DNA of 64,000 nt from Cyclobacterium qasimii M12-11B (GCF_000427295.1 NZ_ATNM01000191.1:1-64000); one strand, 5' to 3'; shown: positions 46,703 through 56,728, numbered from the stretch's first letter. A program made the numbers and translations. Notes: a model not told the origin generated them from the sequence alone.

Positions 46703-48109
46703 ATGAAAAAGGAATTGACCCTATACTGCTTTTTGCTATTCATTTCATTACAAGTTTTTGGGTATCAAAAAACAGAAACTAATGATTTACCTAATATCAT
46801 TTTAATCAATGTGGATGACATGGGATGGAGAGATACAGGTTTTATGGGCAGTCAATTCTATGAAACCCCAAACCTGGACCTTTTGGCCTCCAAGGGGATG
46901 ATTTTTAATCAAGCCTACGCTGCAGCGGCAAATTGTGCCCCCAGCAGGGCCTGTATGATGAGTGGTGAGAACACACCCCGTCATGGCGTTTATACCGTTG
47001 GAACTTCTGAAAGAGGGCGTACCGAAAACCGCAAGCTTGTCCCGATAGTCAATAAGGAAACCATTGCTGACCATCACCTCCTGTTCCCGGAATTATTGCA
47101 ACAAAACGGTTACATCACCTGCCACTCGGGCAAATGGCACATCAGCCAAGATCCTTTAACCAGGGGATTTAATGTAAATATCGGAGGATCTGATGCGGGA
47201 AATCCCGGTAGCTATTATCCTCCCTACAGAAATGTACCTGGTATTCAAGCAGAAAACGATGCCTACCTGACAGACTTGGTGATGGACAAAACACTTGATT
47301 TTATAGCCAACAACCAAAGGCAACCTTTTTTCCTCAATTATTCACCTTACGCCGTACATACCCCAATCCAACCGGTGACGAGCTTGCTGGACAAATACCT
47401 TGTAAAATCACCATCCAATGGCCAAAGCAATGCTAAATATGCTACCATGGTGGAGAATTTAGACAGAAATATTGGGCGCCTGATCGACTTATTGCACGAA
47501 AAAGACATGTTTGGCAACACCTTTATCTTTTTTATCACCGACAATGGTGGCCTTTATAAGGTAACCAAGCAAAGGCCATTGAGAGCAGGAAAAGGTTCAT
47601 ATTATGAAGGAGGAATCAGGGTACCTGCATTTGCTGTTTGGCCTGGTAGGATACGTCCGGATCAAGTTTCAGAAATACCGATTACAAACCTTGATATTTT
47701 TCCAACCCTTCTGGAATTAACCGGTATTAAACAACCGGAAAATAAAAATTTGGACGGACTTAGCTTGCTCCCCTTATTGACAGAAGACAAAAACCTTCCA
47801 AAAAGGCCTCTTTTCTGGCATTTCCCTATTTACCTGGAGGGAGGCAATGGGGAGAGCCAGGACCCTGTGTTCAGAACACGACCCGGTTCCGCTGTTCGGT
47901 ATGGAGATTGGAAGCTCATCCAATACTTTGAAAACAATGCCAAAGAGCTGTATAACCTTAAAGAAGACATCTCCGAAAGCAATAACCTGGTGAATAAAAA
48001 TACGCATAAAGCCGAAGAACTGCTAAGCTTACTCGAAAATTGGAGGGAGAAAACAAATGCTCCCATTCCGGAAACGTTAAACCCTTTATTTCAAGTGACT
48101 AGCCACTGA
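46703..48109 (+). CDS. Exported sulfatase
   Basis: The 468-aa product has a signal peptide (cut near VFGYQ). Metal-binding DD lies after IILINV (residues 38-39). The formylglycine motif CAPSR starts at Cys 78, with SGKWHIS (about 138) and FFITDNGGLYK (about 275-285) as the other catalytic segments. The motif set is complete for an S1 sulfatase of periplasmic location. Subfamily and substrate are not determined; N-terminal GWRDTGFMGS resembles S1 enzymes acting on sulfated marine glycans. It is followed 139 bases later by an exported isomerase-like gene on the same strand. Confidence 0.92.
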   Translation: MKKELTLYCFLLFISLQVFGYQKTETNDLPNIILINVDDMGWRDTGFMGSQFYETPNLDLLASKGMIFNQAYAAAANCAPSRACMMSGENTPRHGVYTVGTSERGRTENRKLVPIVNKETIADHHLLFPELLQQNGYITCHSGKWHISQDPLTRGFNVNIGGSDAGNPGSYYPPYRNVPGIQAENDAYLTDLVMDKTLDFIANNQRQPFFLNYSPYAVHTPIQPVTSLLDKYLVKSPSNGQSNAKYATMVENLDRNIGRLIDLLHEKDMFGNTFIFFITDNGGLYKVTKQRPLRAGKGSYYEGGIRVPAFAVWPGRIRPDQVSEIPITNLDIFPTLLELTGIKQPENKNLDGLSLLPLLTEDKNLPKRPLFWHFPIYLEGGNGESQDPVFRTRPGSAVRYGDWKLIQYFENNAKELYNLKEDISESNNLVNKNTHKAEELLSLLENWREKTNAPIPETLNPLFQVTSH

Positions 48110-48248
48110 GACCTTTATCCCGAAATGAAGAAATGATTCATGCCAAAATTGATATAAAAATGGAATGAAATCTTTAGATTTCATTCTGTCAGCAAAAACA
48201 AGTAATTTTAGAAAGTTATTAACTAAACCTAACTAAACAAATCTACCT

Positions 48249-49088
48249 ATGAATAATAAATCATTCAAATTAGGATTATTATCCTTTATTCTAATGCTAT
48301 CCTTCCATGTTAATGCTCAGGAAGGGATGCCCAAAGGGTGGAAAGTGGGAAGTCAAGCTTACACTTTTAAACTTTTTTCGCTAGAGGAAACACTTGAAAA
48401 ACTCAACAGTATAGGAGTAAAATATGTGGAACTGTATCCCGGACAAAGAATTAGTAAGACTGGTGACGCAACAACCGATTTCACAACCATAACAGCTGAT
48501 GGAAAAGCAAAAATCAAAGCCTTATTGAAAAAATACGACATTGAAGCAGTAGGTTATGGGGTAGTCAATGCCAGCGATGAGGATTTGCCCAAATTATTTG
48601 ATTTTGCCAAAGAGATGGGAATAGGAATACTCACCTCCGAAGCAAAGCCTAATCAATTTGACCAGATTGAAAAGCTTTGTGAAGAATACCAAATTAAAGT
48701 TGCTTTACACAACCATCCTGTACCCTCTTACTATTGGCATCCTGAAGTAGCTAAAAGATTGCTAGATGGTAGATCTGATTTAATGGGAGTATGCGCTGAC
48801 ATCGGTCATTGGGTCAGATCTGGGCTAAACCCTGTCGATTGTCTTAGACAATTGGAAGGTAGAGTTATAAGCCTTCATATAAAGGATTTAAACAAATTTG
48901 GCATCAGAGAGGCACATGATCTTCCTTGGGGAACTGGCAACAGTAATGTGGCAGGCGTGCTTCATGAATTGCATAGACAAGGATTTGAAGGAGCGTTTTC
49001 TGCAGAATATGAGCACAATTGGGAGAATAACCTTCCCGATGTAGAAGAAAGCATTGCTTATTTTAAAAGAGTAGCTGCCCAGTTGTAG
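48249..49088 (+). CDS. Exported sugar phosphate isomerase/epimerase-like TIM-barrel protein
   Basis: The 279-aa product has a signal peptide (cut near VNAQ). The AP-endonuclease-2/xylose-isomerase-like TIM barrel shows GSQAYTFKLFSLEE near the N-terminus, ALHNHPVPSYYWH (about 154-166), GVCADIGHWVRSG (about 179-191), LHIKDL and SAEYEHNW near the end; the His, Asp and Glu residues in these segments match the usual metal site. Exported members of this family occur with Gfo/Idh oxidoreductases in sugar catabolism, consistent with the neighbours at 50.7-53.2 kb. The reaction is probably epimerisation or keto-sugar conversion. Confidence 0.85.
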   Translation: MNNKSFKLGLLSFILMLSFHVNAQEGMPKGWKVGSQAYTFKLFSLEETLEKLNSIGVKYVELYPGQRISKTGDATTDFTTITADGKAKIKALLKKYDIEAVGYGVVNASDEDLPKLFDFAKEMGIGILTSEAKPNQFDQIEKLCEEYQIKVALHNHPVPSYYWHPEVAKRLLDGRSDLMGVCADIGHWVRSGLNPVDCLRQLEGRVISLHIKDLNKFGIREAHDLPWGTGNSNVAGVLHELHRQGFEGAFSAEYEHNWENNLPDVEESIAYFKRVAAQL

Positions 49089-49157
49089 TCATTGAAGGAT
49101 TTGGCTTTATCAGGATTTACAGTTTAGCCCGTTTAAATAATACCAAATCAGCTATAA

Positions 49158-49194
49158 AAAAAGGGGGCCACTTTGCTAAAGTGGCCCCCTTTTT
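49158..49194 (+). terminator. Bidirectional terminator between convergent genes
   Basis: A perfect GC-rich inverted repeat with A-run before and T-run after (about 49158-49174 with 49178-49194, loop 3 bases) separates the isomerase-like gene (plus) from the symporter gene (minus). It can act on both strands. Confidence 0.92.
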
Positions 49195-49219
49195 AATTAA
49201 TAACCTAATTTTTTTATTG

Positions 49220-50686
49220 CTACTCGTGAGAAACATCTTCAAGCATTTGCTTTACCTTATCAGGCACATTGTCTCTTTCAATAAAACCAACCAGAATGTA
49301 AGTGATTGTAGAGCAGATTACCGGTAGGCCTATTTCCAGGGCCAGGCTTCCTACATCTACATTTTTGGTAATGACAAAAGCCAAAAGACCAACCAGAATT
49401 GATCCTATAGCGGCTTTAGGACCACAAGATTTGAACATGGGAATCAAGCCAAATAACATAGGTACAGCTATAGGCCCAACCAAGGCACCAAACCAGCTAA
49501 TGATTAGTCCCAAAACCCCGCCAAATTTCTCAAATTGAAGGGCAACCAGAATGGTTCCAAGGGTGAAAAGGAAGGTGGTAATCCTTGCTGTAAACAATGA
49601 GGTTTTACCATGTTCGAATTTTTTATTAAGTGCAGGTAGTATGTCTCTTGTAATTACAGCTGATATCGTGTTTATATCAGAAGAAGTCATGGACATGGTA
49701 TTGGCAAAAAGCGAAGCGATTACCAAGCCTATTAGGCCTACAGGCAATAATTCCATGGTCAAAATCCCATAAGACTGTGTTGGGTCTTCCAAGCCGGGGA
49801 GAATCACTGGAGCAGCCCACATCGGAAAGAACAATATCAATGGCCAGATGATGTATAGGATACCGGATAATCTCGCAGCCTTTGTAGCTTCTTGTTCTGA
49901 AGGTGAAGAAATGTATCTGGTAGCCAGGTTCCACTGTCCACCATTGTAAGAAAGGAAATTGATAAACAAGAACAAGAGTGCAAAACCAACGGTATATGGT
50001 TCATTAAAAGCATCCCCATTACCTTCTGGTAACTGGTCCCATACGGTAAACACACTTTCAATACCTCCTAATTTCTCGATCACCACATAAAACATTACAA
50101 GGCCTGCAATGATCTGAACGATAAACTGAGCAAAATCGGTAATAATTACTGCCCACAAACCTCCAAAGGTAATGTAAAGCAGAGATATACCTCCGGAGAT
50201 CAAAATACCATAGGTAAGTGATATTCCGGTGAATACATTCAATAAAATTGCTATAGCAGCCCATTTAGCGCCTATATCAAATAATTTAAGGATGACACCA
50301 CTCCATGCCATTAATTGCTGGGTCGCAAGATTATAGCGGGTAGCAAGAAACTCCAGAGGAGATTGGATTTTAAATCGTTTTCTCAAACGTACCCAATAAA
50401 CTGGGAAAATCTTTGCTGATAAGACAACAGACAAACCAATTCCCAGGGCCCACCATATGTATAATGAAAACCCGTGAGTATAAGCTAATCCTGCATAGGC
50501 CACAAATACGGCTCCACTATATCCTGATACGTGGTGAGATATCCCAGATAGCCACCAGGGGAGTTTCCCTCCTGCTACAAAATAGTCCTCAGCATCATTG
50601 TTTCTAAAATAGGACCAAACGCCTATGAGAAGCATCAATAAAAAGAACACCCCGATTACGATCAGGTCAATGGTACTTAATTCCAT
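49220..50686 (-). CDS. SSS-family sodium:solute symporter
   Basis: The 488-aa integral membrane protein has about thirteen hydrophobic helices and family motifs FVAGGKLPWWLSGISHH (about 35-51), TFGGLWAVIITDFAQF (about 168-183) and ANTMSMTSSDINTIS. Length is complete, unlike the frameshifted relative at 21790-23468. It likely imports a sugar or sugar derivative with sodium across the inner membrane. The next genes upstream on the same strand are exported Gfo/Idh oxidoreductases, suggesting one pathway; the spacing of 79 bases leaves open whether they are cotranscribed. Confidence 0.92.
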   Translation of the reverse strand: MELSTIDLIVIGVFFLLMLLIGVWSYFRNNDAEDYFVAGGKLPWWLSGISHHVSGYSGAVFVAYAGLAYTHGFSLYIWWALGIGLSVVLSAKIFPVYWVRLRKRFKIQSPLEFLATRYNLATQQLMAWSGVILKLFDIGAKWAAIAILLNVFTGISLTYGILISGGISLLYITFGGLWAVIITDFAQFIVQIIAGLVMFYVVIEKLGGIESVFTVWDQLPEGNGDAFNEPYTVGFALLFLFINFLSYNGGQWNLATRYISSPSEQEATKAARLSGILYIIWPLILFFPMWAAPVILPGLEDPTQSYGILTMELLPVGLIGLVIASLFANTMSMTSSDINTISAVITRDILPALNKKFEHGKTSLFTARITTFLFTLGTILVALQFEKFGGVLGLIISWFGALVGPIAVPMLFGLIPMFKSCGPKAAIGSILVGLLAFVITKNVDVGSLALEIGLPVICSTITYILVGFIERDNVPDKVKQMLEDVSHE

Positions 50687-50765
50687 GTAAGAAAATTTTG
50701 ATTAATTATTAGTAAAAAGGCCAAACCAATATGGTTTGGCCTTACTGTTTGAATAAATACCAGAA

Positions 50766-52109
50766 TTAAACGGTTGGTTCCCAACCCGGCTCATATTCCC
50801 TTTTCCAAAGCTCCATTGCTTTTGGATCGTATTTTATGTTTCCATTAGAAGAATCTACATGTAAAGTTCTTCCGATACGCTGAGAGATATTTCCTAACTG
50901 CAATAGCAAGGTACTTTGGTGAGCACCTACGATTTCAGATCTTACTTCTATGCCATTGGTAATTCCATCAAAGAAGTTTTGGATGTGAAGTGCATCCAAA
51001 GCTTGGGCTGGATTAGAGGTATTGGTAGGGTCAATTACTTGATCATTTTTAACCTCTTTTACCAATTCATCCTTAAGGTTGAAAATCTTGTATGAATTTC
51101 CACCTTCAATCAAAAGGCTTCCTTCTTCGCCATAAAACAAAGTTCCTACATTTCCACTCTCAATTTTTTTCCCGTTACAGCTTCTGCCTTCCCAGGTGAT
51201 CATGGATTTGTTGTCAAATTCCATATTGATAACTTGTGTATCTGGAGTTTGCCAATCGTCTTCATACCTATATCTTCCACCTGAAGAGTTTACTTTGTTA
51301 GGGTATTCTACTTGTAATCCCCAACGCGCAAGATCCACCATGTGGGTACCATTGTTTAGTGCTTCACCAGTTCCCCAGTTCCAAAACCAATGCCAGTTAT
51401 AATGGATTAAATTGTCTCTATAAGCTTCCCTTGGAGCCGGTCCTTGCCATAATTCAAAGTCCAACCATTCAGGAACTGGAACTTGCTTACCGTTACCGAT
51501 GGGCGCTCTGTTGTTTGCGTACCAGGTTTTTGCCATATAAGGTCTTCCGATAACTCCGTTGTGAAGCTCTTCAATACCTTTGATTACATTTGGCCAGGAA
51601 CGTCTTTGATTACCCACCTGAACTACTTTATTGTATTTCTTTTGTGCTCGCATTAGCAATTCTCCTTCATGAGGATTGTGCGCACAAGGCTTTTCTACAT
51701 AAACATGTTTGCCTGCTTTCAAGCCTAAAATGGCTGCTGGTGCATGCCAGTGATCAGGAGCTGTTACCACCAAAGCATCAACATCTTTGTCTTCAAGGAC
51801 TTTTCTTATATCCTTTTCGATTTTTGGCTTTCTGCCTTGAATATCATAAATAGATCCAGCAAATTTCTCAGCCGCCCTAACGTCTACGTCACAGCTATAA
51901 ATCACATCACATTGCTTCTGGCTAGCAAAGTTAGTTCCAACTGCATGTCCTCTACTGACAACACCCATGCTGGCTACATTGATACGATCGTTTGCACCAA
52001 TGATCTTTCCATAACTCTTTGCAGACATACCAGGTAGCATCCCTCCAACTGTCGCAAAGGTTGCTCCAGCGATGGCCTTTTTTACAAAAGTTCTTCTACT
52101 ATTTTTCAT
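50766..52109 (-). CDS. Exported Gfo/Idh/MocA-family oxidoreductase
   Basis: The 447-aa product has a Tat-like leader (SRRTFVKKAIAGATFATVG), then a Rossmann NAD(P)-binding domain (INVASMGVVSRGHAVG, about 43-58) and the EKPCAHNPHEGE segment (about 140-151), the family EKP motif with the catalytic Lys. The C-terminal domain has HWFWNWGTGEALNNGTHMVD. Tat export of a cofactor-bound enzyme fits a periplasmic glycosidase or dehydrogenase role known for this family. It is 16 bases downstream of a second family member, so they form an operon. Confidence 0.9.
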   Translation of the reverse strand: MKNSRRTFVKKAIAGATFATVGGMLPGMSAKSYGKIIGANDRINVASMGVVSRGHAVGTNFASQKQCDVIYSCDVDVRAAEKFAGSIYDIQGRKPKIEKDIRKVLEDKDVDALVVTAPDHWHAPAAILGLKAGKHVYVEKPCAHNPHEGELLMRAQKKYNKVVQVGNQRRSWPNVIKGIEELHNGVIGRPYMAKTWYANNRAPIGNGKQVPVPEWLDFELWQGPAPREAYRDNLIHYNWHWFWNWGTGEALNNGTHMVDLARWGLQVEYPNKVNSSGGRYRYEDDWQTPDTQVINMEFDNKSMITWEGRSCNGKKIESGNVGTLFYGEEGSLLIEGGNSYKIFNLKDELVKEVKNDQVIDPTNTSNPAQALDALHIQNFFDGITNGIEVRSEIVGAHQSTLLLQLGNISQRIGRTLHVDSSNGNIKYDPKAMELWKREYEPGWEPTV

Positions 52110-52125
52110 ATTAAATGGTAATTGT

Positions 52126-53166
52126 TTAAATTTTAATTTTTAGGGCATCTCTTTTACCTTTAGCTAAAACAGCTTCAAGGGAAACAGAACGGCCATTCAT
52201 TTTCTTGCTTTCATCGGCAGCCTGCATAAAAGCAAAAATCTCAATGGTTTCCTCTTCACTGACAGGCGATATTCCTGAGTCAAAGAATTTGGCTATTTCT
52301 ACTAATAATGGACGATAGCCACCATAGCCACCCATGTCCATGATACCTGTTTCACCAAAAGCTTTTCCACCGTAGCCACCTTTACCTGACCTTGTTCCTC
52401 TGAAGGTTCCGATTTTTCCACCTTCCCAAGTTCCTACTACTACATCTGCTCCTTCAGTATACGTTCTTTGGACAGTTTTACAACCAGCTCCCATTAGGCT
52501 ATAAAGTGTTTCTACACCATGGATTCCATACCAAAATAAATCTGGATGGGTAACTTCATATTTAGCTGGGCTAAATGCATCTGCACCATAGACTTCACCA
52601 ATTTCACCATTTCTTACAGCCACTGCATTCTCCATATATCTTAAAGAACTACTGGAAAAAACCGGCACATTGTATTTTTTAGCAGCAGCAAATATTGCTA
52701 TTGCATCTGGCAAAGAAGCCGCTATCGGTTTGTCAATAAATACCGATTTGCCTGATTTGAAAACTTCCAATGCCTGCTCTAAGTGCAGTCTACCATCATT
52801 TGTTTCCAACAGAACAACATCCACTTTATCAAGAAGGGAAGCGATAGAGTCCACTATTTCAACACCAAACTTCTTCACTTCTTCAATATAGCCTGGAATC
52901 CTTTCTACAGAAGTTTTAATGTCTTTACTACCATGAGGATAGGCAGCAACTACTTTATAACCACCCAGATCTGATGCAGCATCAGAAGCATTAAAGGCTT
53001 TAACAAAGGCAATACTGTGCGAGGTGTCAAGTCCTATTATACCAACATTTTTTTTCCGTTTAACAGATGGGGCGCCAAATGAAAGGGTAGACGAGGCCAA
53101 CCCAAGGCCTAATCCAGCCACAGCAGCTTTTCCCATAAAATCTCTTCGTTTAATCAATGTGTCCAT
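52126..53166 (-). CDS. Exported Gfo/Idh/MocA-family oxidoreductase, second copy
   Basis: The 346-aa product has a Tat-like leader (KRRDFMGKAAVAGLGLG), then a Rossmann segment KNVGIIGLDTSHSIAF (about 39-54) and the EKP-equivalent region FIDKPIAASLPDAI (about 143-156), where Lys in DKP is the likely catalytic residue. The sequence is only distantly related to the neighbour. Together with the exported isomerase and symporter it suggests extracytoplasmic processing of an unusual sugar. It is the first gene of the two-gene unit on this strand. Confidence 0.88.
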   Translation of the reverse strand: MDTLIKRRDFMGKAAVAGLGLGLASSTLSFGAPSVKRKKNVGIIGLDTSHSIAFVKAFNASDAASDLGGYKVVAAYPHGSKDIKTSVERIPGYIEEVKKFGVEIVDSIASLLDKVDVVLLETNDGRLHLEQALEVFKSGKSVFIDKPIAASLPDAIAIFAAAKKYNVPVFSSSSLRYMENAVAVRNGEIGEVYGADAFSPAKYEVTHPDLFWYGIHGVETLYSLMGAGCKTVQRTYTEGADVVVGTWEGGKIGTFRGTRSGKGGYGGKAFGETGIMDMGGYGGYRPLLVEIAKFFDSGISPVSEEETIEIFAFMQAADESKKMNGRSVSLEAVLAKGKRDALKIKI

Positions 53167-53442
53167 AAATTGTATGTAATACTTAAAATAAATAGTTGAC
53201 TTATTTTACGATTTTAAATTGAAAAGTTAAAATCTAATCAAACAATTTACTAAAAATTTAAAAAGGTTGGGATTGATTTTACATGAAATGCATATTATCG
53301 ACTAATTGCGATTAAAATAGTACCCTCAACAATGGTAACCAAGTTATTAAAACACTAAAAATCAACATTTTACCGTGTATTTTTTAATCATGAAATAATC
53401 AGCATTATTTCATGAACGGAACTAAAAAAATGTGAATCACAA
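53167..53442. other. AT-rich intergenic region, promoter area
   Basis: This gap lies upstream of the Gfo/Idh operon on the minus strand, and its left part should contain that promoter. Together with the terminator that follows it separates the operon from the SDR gene. No gene or RNA is visible. Confidence 0.4.
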
Positions 53443-53481
53443 AAAAATACCGGCCATTTAGGAATGTTAGCCGGTATTTTT
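53443..53481 (-). terminator. Hairpin terminator of SDR gene
   Basis: A 12-bp inverted repeat (53443-53454 with 53470-53481, 15-base loop) ends in a T-run on the minus strand and lies about 90 bases after the SDR stop. Confidence 0.75.
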
Positions 53482-53567
53482 CTATGATTAAATATGATAA
53501 TTAATTTGAAACTATTGGTCTTCCAATTTGCTCCAAAATTGTATCGAACCTCGATGAATTCACTGCC

Positions 53568-54290
53568 CTATTTATTTGGCGTTTGGGATGGCCTAACCTC
53601 AATTTTACTAGGAAGCGTTCTAGCATCTAATTGAAAAAGCCCTACAACCAATTCCCCGATATCTTCTTTTTGAATTTTCCAGGCATCCTTCTCATCCACT
53701 TGGTGGTCGTTAAAGCCCGTAGCTACTGAACCTGGCATAATCGTACTTACTCGTATTCCGTATTGCCTTAAATCCAGCATCACAGCTTGAGTAAATCCGG
53801 TCAATCCAAATTTACTCGCATTATAGGCCGATCCACTAGCAAAGAAGTTTGTGCCTGCTAAACTTGAAATCGTCAAAAAGAAACCTTTTGTTGCTTTCAA
53901 TGCTTCAACAGACGCTTTTATACCATAAAATACGCCCGTTAAGTTGGTGTCAATCGTATCTTGCCACTGTTCTATACTCAAATCTTGTACAGGTGCAAAA
54001 TGACCAACACCTGCATTGGCTACAAAAAAGTCCAATTTACCCCATTCTTTAAGTACCTGAGCCACCACATTTTTCTGGGCGTTAAAGTCCTTGACATCCA
54101 TTTCAAAAGCCAATATTTCTCCTTTGGATCCATCCATTTTTCGGATTTTTTCCGCAGCTTCTTCCGCCCGGCCTAAAGACCGACTGGTAATCGCCACATT
54201 TACCCCTTCGGCTACCAATGCTTGTGCAATGCCAAATCCAATTCCTGTATTGCCACCCGTAATAAGGGCAGTTGTGTTTTGTAATTTCAT
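53568..54290 (-). CDS. Short-chain dehydrogenase/reductase
   Basis: The 240-aa product is a classical SDR: cofactor motif TGGNTGIGFGIA (about 11-22), NAGVGH (about 93-98), catalytic Ser in TISSLAG (about 141-147) and the YNASK motif (Tyr about 155, Lys about 159). No signal peptide is present, so it is cytoplasmic. The Arg-rich segment after the second strand (TSRSLGR) suggests NADP preference. It uses a sugar, ketone or alcohol substrate that cannot be read from sequence. It is flanked by terminators on both sides, so it seems monocistronic. Confidence 0.92.
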   Translation of the reverse strand: MKLQNTTALITGGNTGIGFGIAQALVAEGVNVAITSRSLGRAEEAAEKIRKMDGSKGEILAFEMDVKDFNAQKNVVAQVLKEWGKLDFFVANAGVGHFAPVQDLSIEQWQDTIDTNLTGVFYGIKASVEALKATKGFFLTISSLAGTNFFASGSAYNASKFGLTGFTQAVMLDLRQYGIRVSTIMPGSVATGFNDHQVDEKDAWKIQKEDIGELVVGLFQLDARTLPSKIEVRPSQTPNK

Positions 54291-54314
54291 GTTTTTAAAA
54301 TTTTAGTAAAAAAA

Positions 54315-54339
54315 AAGGCCAATGTTAACCATTGGCCTT
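54315..54339 (-). terminator. Hairpin terminator of YtxH-like gene
   Basis: A 10-bp inverted repeat (54315-54324 with 54330-54339) is followed on the minus strand by a run of T. It lies just after the stop of the YtxH-like gene and upstream of the SDR start. Confidence 0.85.
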
Positions 54340-54354
54340 ATAACAATAAAAAAT

Positions 54355-54633
54355 TTACTTGGTTTTATCTTTCGCATCTGCGATCAAACTTTTTCCTTTA
54401 GTCTTCGTTTCCTCGGCTACAGAGGCTATATTTTTATTCATTTTATCCAATTTTTCGTTCATTCCTTTTACAAAATGGTCAAATTGTCCGTTGATATCTT
54501 TCAAATAACCTTCACCTTTCTGAGATAGTTTTTTTCTTGTTGTTTTGCCTTTTTCAGGAGCTATCAACAATCCAATTTGTACCCCTATCGCAACTCCTGC
54601 CAATGTCCCTAAAATTATCTTCGCTGATTTCAT
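54355..54633 (-). CDS. YtxH-like general stress protein
   Basis: The 92-aa product has a single N-terminal hydrophobic segment (IILGTLAGVAIGVQIGLLIAP) followed by EKGKTTRKKLSQKG and a long charged coiled-coil-like region. This is the YtxH domain pattern. These small membrane-attached proteins are often induced by stress; the molecular role is unknown. It has its own terminator and is probably monocistronic. Confidence 0.8.
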   Translation of the reverse strand: MKSAKIILGTLAGVAIGVQIGLLIAPEKGKTTRKKLSQKGEGYLKDINGQFDHFVKGMNEKLDKMNKNIASVAEETKTKGKSLIADAKDKTK

Positions 54634-54882
54634 AATGTCTTTTTAATTGTGGTTTAAAATTTAAAAGCTTAACACCTTGTACTAAGATGCTATGTGTAAT
54701 ACAATACAAGTTTTATACCAAAGTGATGTTTTATCAAAAAAAATGAAGAATTATAGAAAATAAAACTCATGCCTACAATTTAAAAACCAGAAAGGCATCC
54801 AAAACTAAAAATAAAGCTGATTTTAATCCTTAATTCGGCTCATTAACTTTAATTTAGGGTTAAATTTTAAAACCTCCCTAAG

Positions 54883-56728
54883 ATGCATTCAAAAAAGGAA
54901 AAGACAGTTTTAAAAGCTTTTATTGGCTCTATTTTAATACTATTGATTCCAATGACAAGCTTTGGTCAGGAAGCAAAAATCCACAGCCATAATGATTATC
55001 TTCACAAGGCACCTTTTTTGGGAAGCCTATGCCAATGAAGCAGCATCAATAGAAGCAGATGTAATACTTCAAGGGAATACCTTGTATGTAGCGCATGAAA
55101 AAGAGAGTATAAAAGAAGGCCAAACCCTTACCACTCTTTACTTGGATCCAATGCTAAAAGCCAAAAACCTTGGGCTGGGCACATTAAAACCAACGCTACT
55201 TCTGGTAGACATTAAAACCGAAGCTTATTCCACATTAGACAAAGTAGTGGAAGCCATCAAACCTTATGGAGCCCTTTGGGAAGATCAGGAAAATCCTTTT
55301 GTGAAAATTGTTATCTCAGGAAACAGGCCAAAAGTAGAAGATTACCCTAAGTATCCTTTTCCGATATTTTTTGACTACCAAAGTATTCAGGACACCTCCA
55401 ATCTACCATTGGAGAAAATTGAACTTTTCAGTTTAAGCTTCAAAAACTTTTCACAATGGAATGGAAAAGGCCGGCTTGTAGATGAAGACCTCACCAAAAT
55501 AAAATCAGTCCTCGACCTTGTACATGGTTTGGGCAAACCATTCCGTTTTTGGGCTACCCCGGACAGTAAAACATCATGGAAAGCACTGAGTGAGTTAGGT
55601 GTGGACTTTATCAATACAGATCATCCTTATGCGGCCAATGCCTATTTAAGCAACCTGAATGACCGCTATTACCAAACCCCAAACTTACGCAAGATCTACA
55701 AGCCTACGTTTGAAAGAGATGGGATCAGCGGCCCTGTTGACAATGTAATCCTACTTATAGGTGATGGAAATGGGCTTGCCCAAATATCTGCCGCTATGTA
55801 TGGCAATGGCAATCAATTGACCTTAACACAGCTCAAAAATATTGGATTGATCAAAACACAGGCAGCGGATGATTTCACTACTGATTCTGCAGCAGCAGGG
55901 ACGGCATTGGCTACAGGAAATAAAGTAAAGAACAGAAGTGTGGGGGCACTTCCTGATGGAAGTCCTGCAAAAAACCTTCCTGAGATTTTGAGTAGCCACG
56001 GTTTTGTAACTGGAATTGTTACCACTGATAACTTAACCGGAGCTACACCAGGGGCATTCTATGCACACAGGACGGAAAGGGACATGACCGAGGAAATTGC
56101 CAGTGACCTGGCCAAAAGCCCTTTGAATTTATTTATTGGGGGAGGGAAAAACGATTTCACAAGATTTGAAAAAGATGAAACCATAAACCTATCCCAAGCT
56201 GGATTTCATCTCACAAGTTCATTGGATGCGTTAGCAAAAAGCAGTTCAGAAAAAGTTGGCTTTTTTGCTTCAGAAGATGAATTGCCAAAAGTCATGAATG
56301 GCCGCCAAGGCTACCTAAGAGATGCTACAAAAGCCAGTTTACAATTTCTAGAAAGCAAAAACAAACCCTTTTTCCTAATGGTAGAGGGTGCTTATATCGA
56401 TTCAGGAGGACATATCAATGACAGTGAAACGGTAATAGAAGAAGGAATTGACTTTGATCAAGCGATTGCTGAAGCCCTTCGGTTTGCTGACCAGAATGGG
56501 CGGACATTGGTAATCATCACTGCTGATCATGAGACTGGAGGAATCACCCTCCCACAAGGAAATTTAAATGACCGAAGGGTAGAACTTGAATTTACTACTG
56601 AAGATCATACGGCCATCATGGTACCCATTTTTGCCTATGGTCCTCAGGCTGGTCTTTTCCGTGGGATATATGAAAACACAGCCGTCTTTACTAAAATCAA
56701 CGAGGTGTTAAGCCCCTATTTAAAGTAA
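54883..56728 (+). CDS. Fused phosphodiesterase-like / alkaline phosphatase protein, frameshifted
   Basis: The start frame (54883) encodes a signal peptide (LLIPMTSFGQ) and KIHSHNDYLHKAPF, then shifts in the T6 run at 55014-55019. The other frame continues WEAYANEAASIEADV; removing one T joins them into a 614-aa protein. Residues about 30-250 resemble a PI-PLC/GDPD-type TIM barrel (HSHNDY, EADVILQGNTLYVAHE, LLLVDIKTEAYS). The C-terminal part is an alkaline phosphatase with VILLIGDGNGLAQ, the catalytic TTDSAAAGTALATG, EGAYIDSGGHIND and ITADHETGG, the full metal and Ser set. The fusion suggests two-step release of phosphate from a phosphodiester in the periplasm. Confidence 0.82.
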
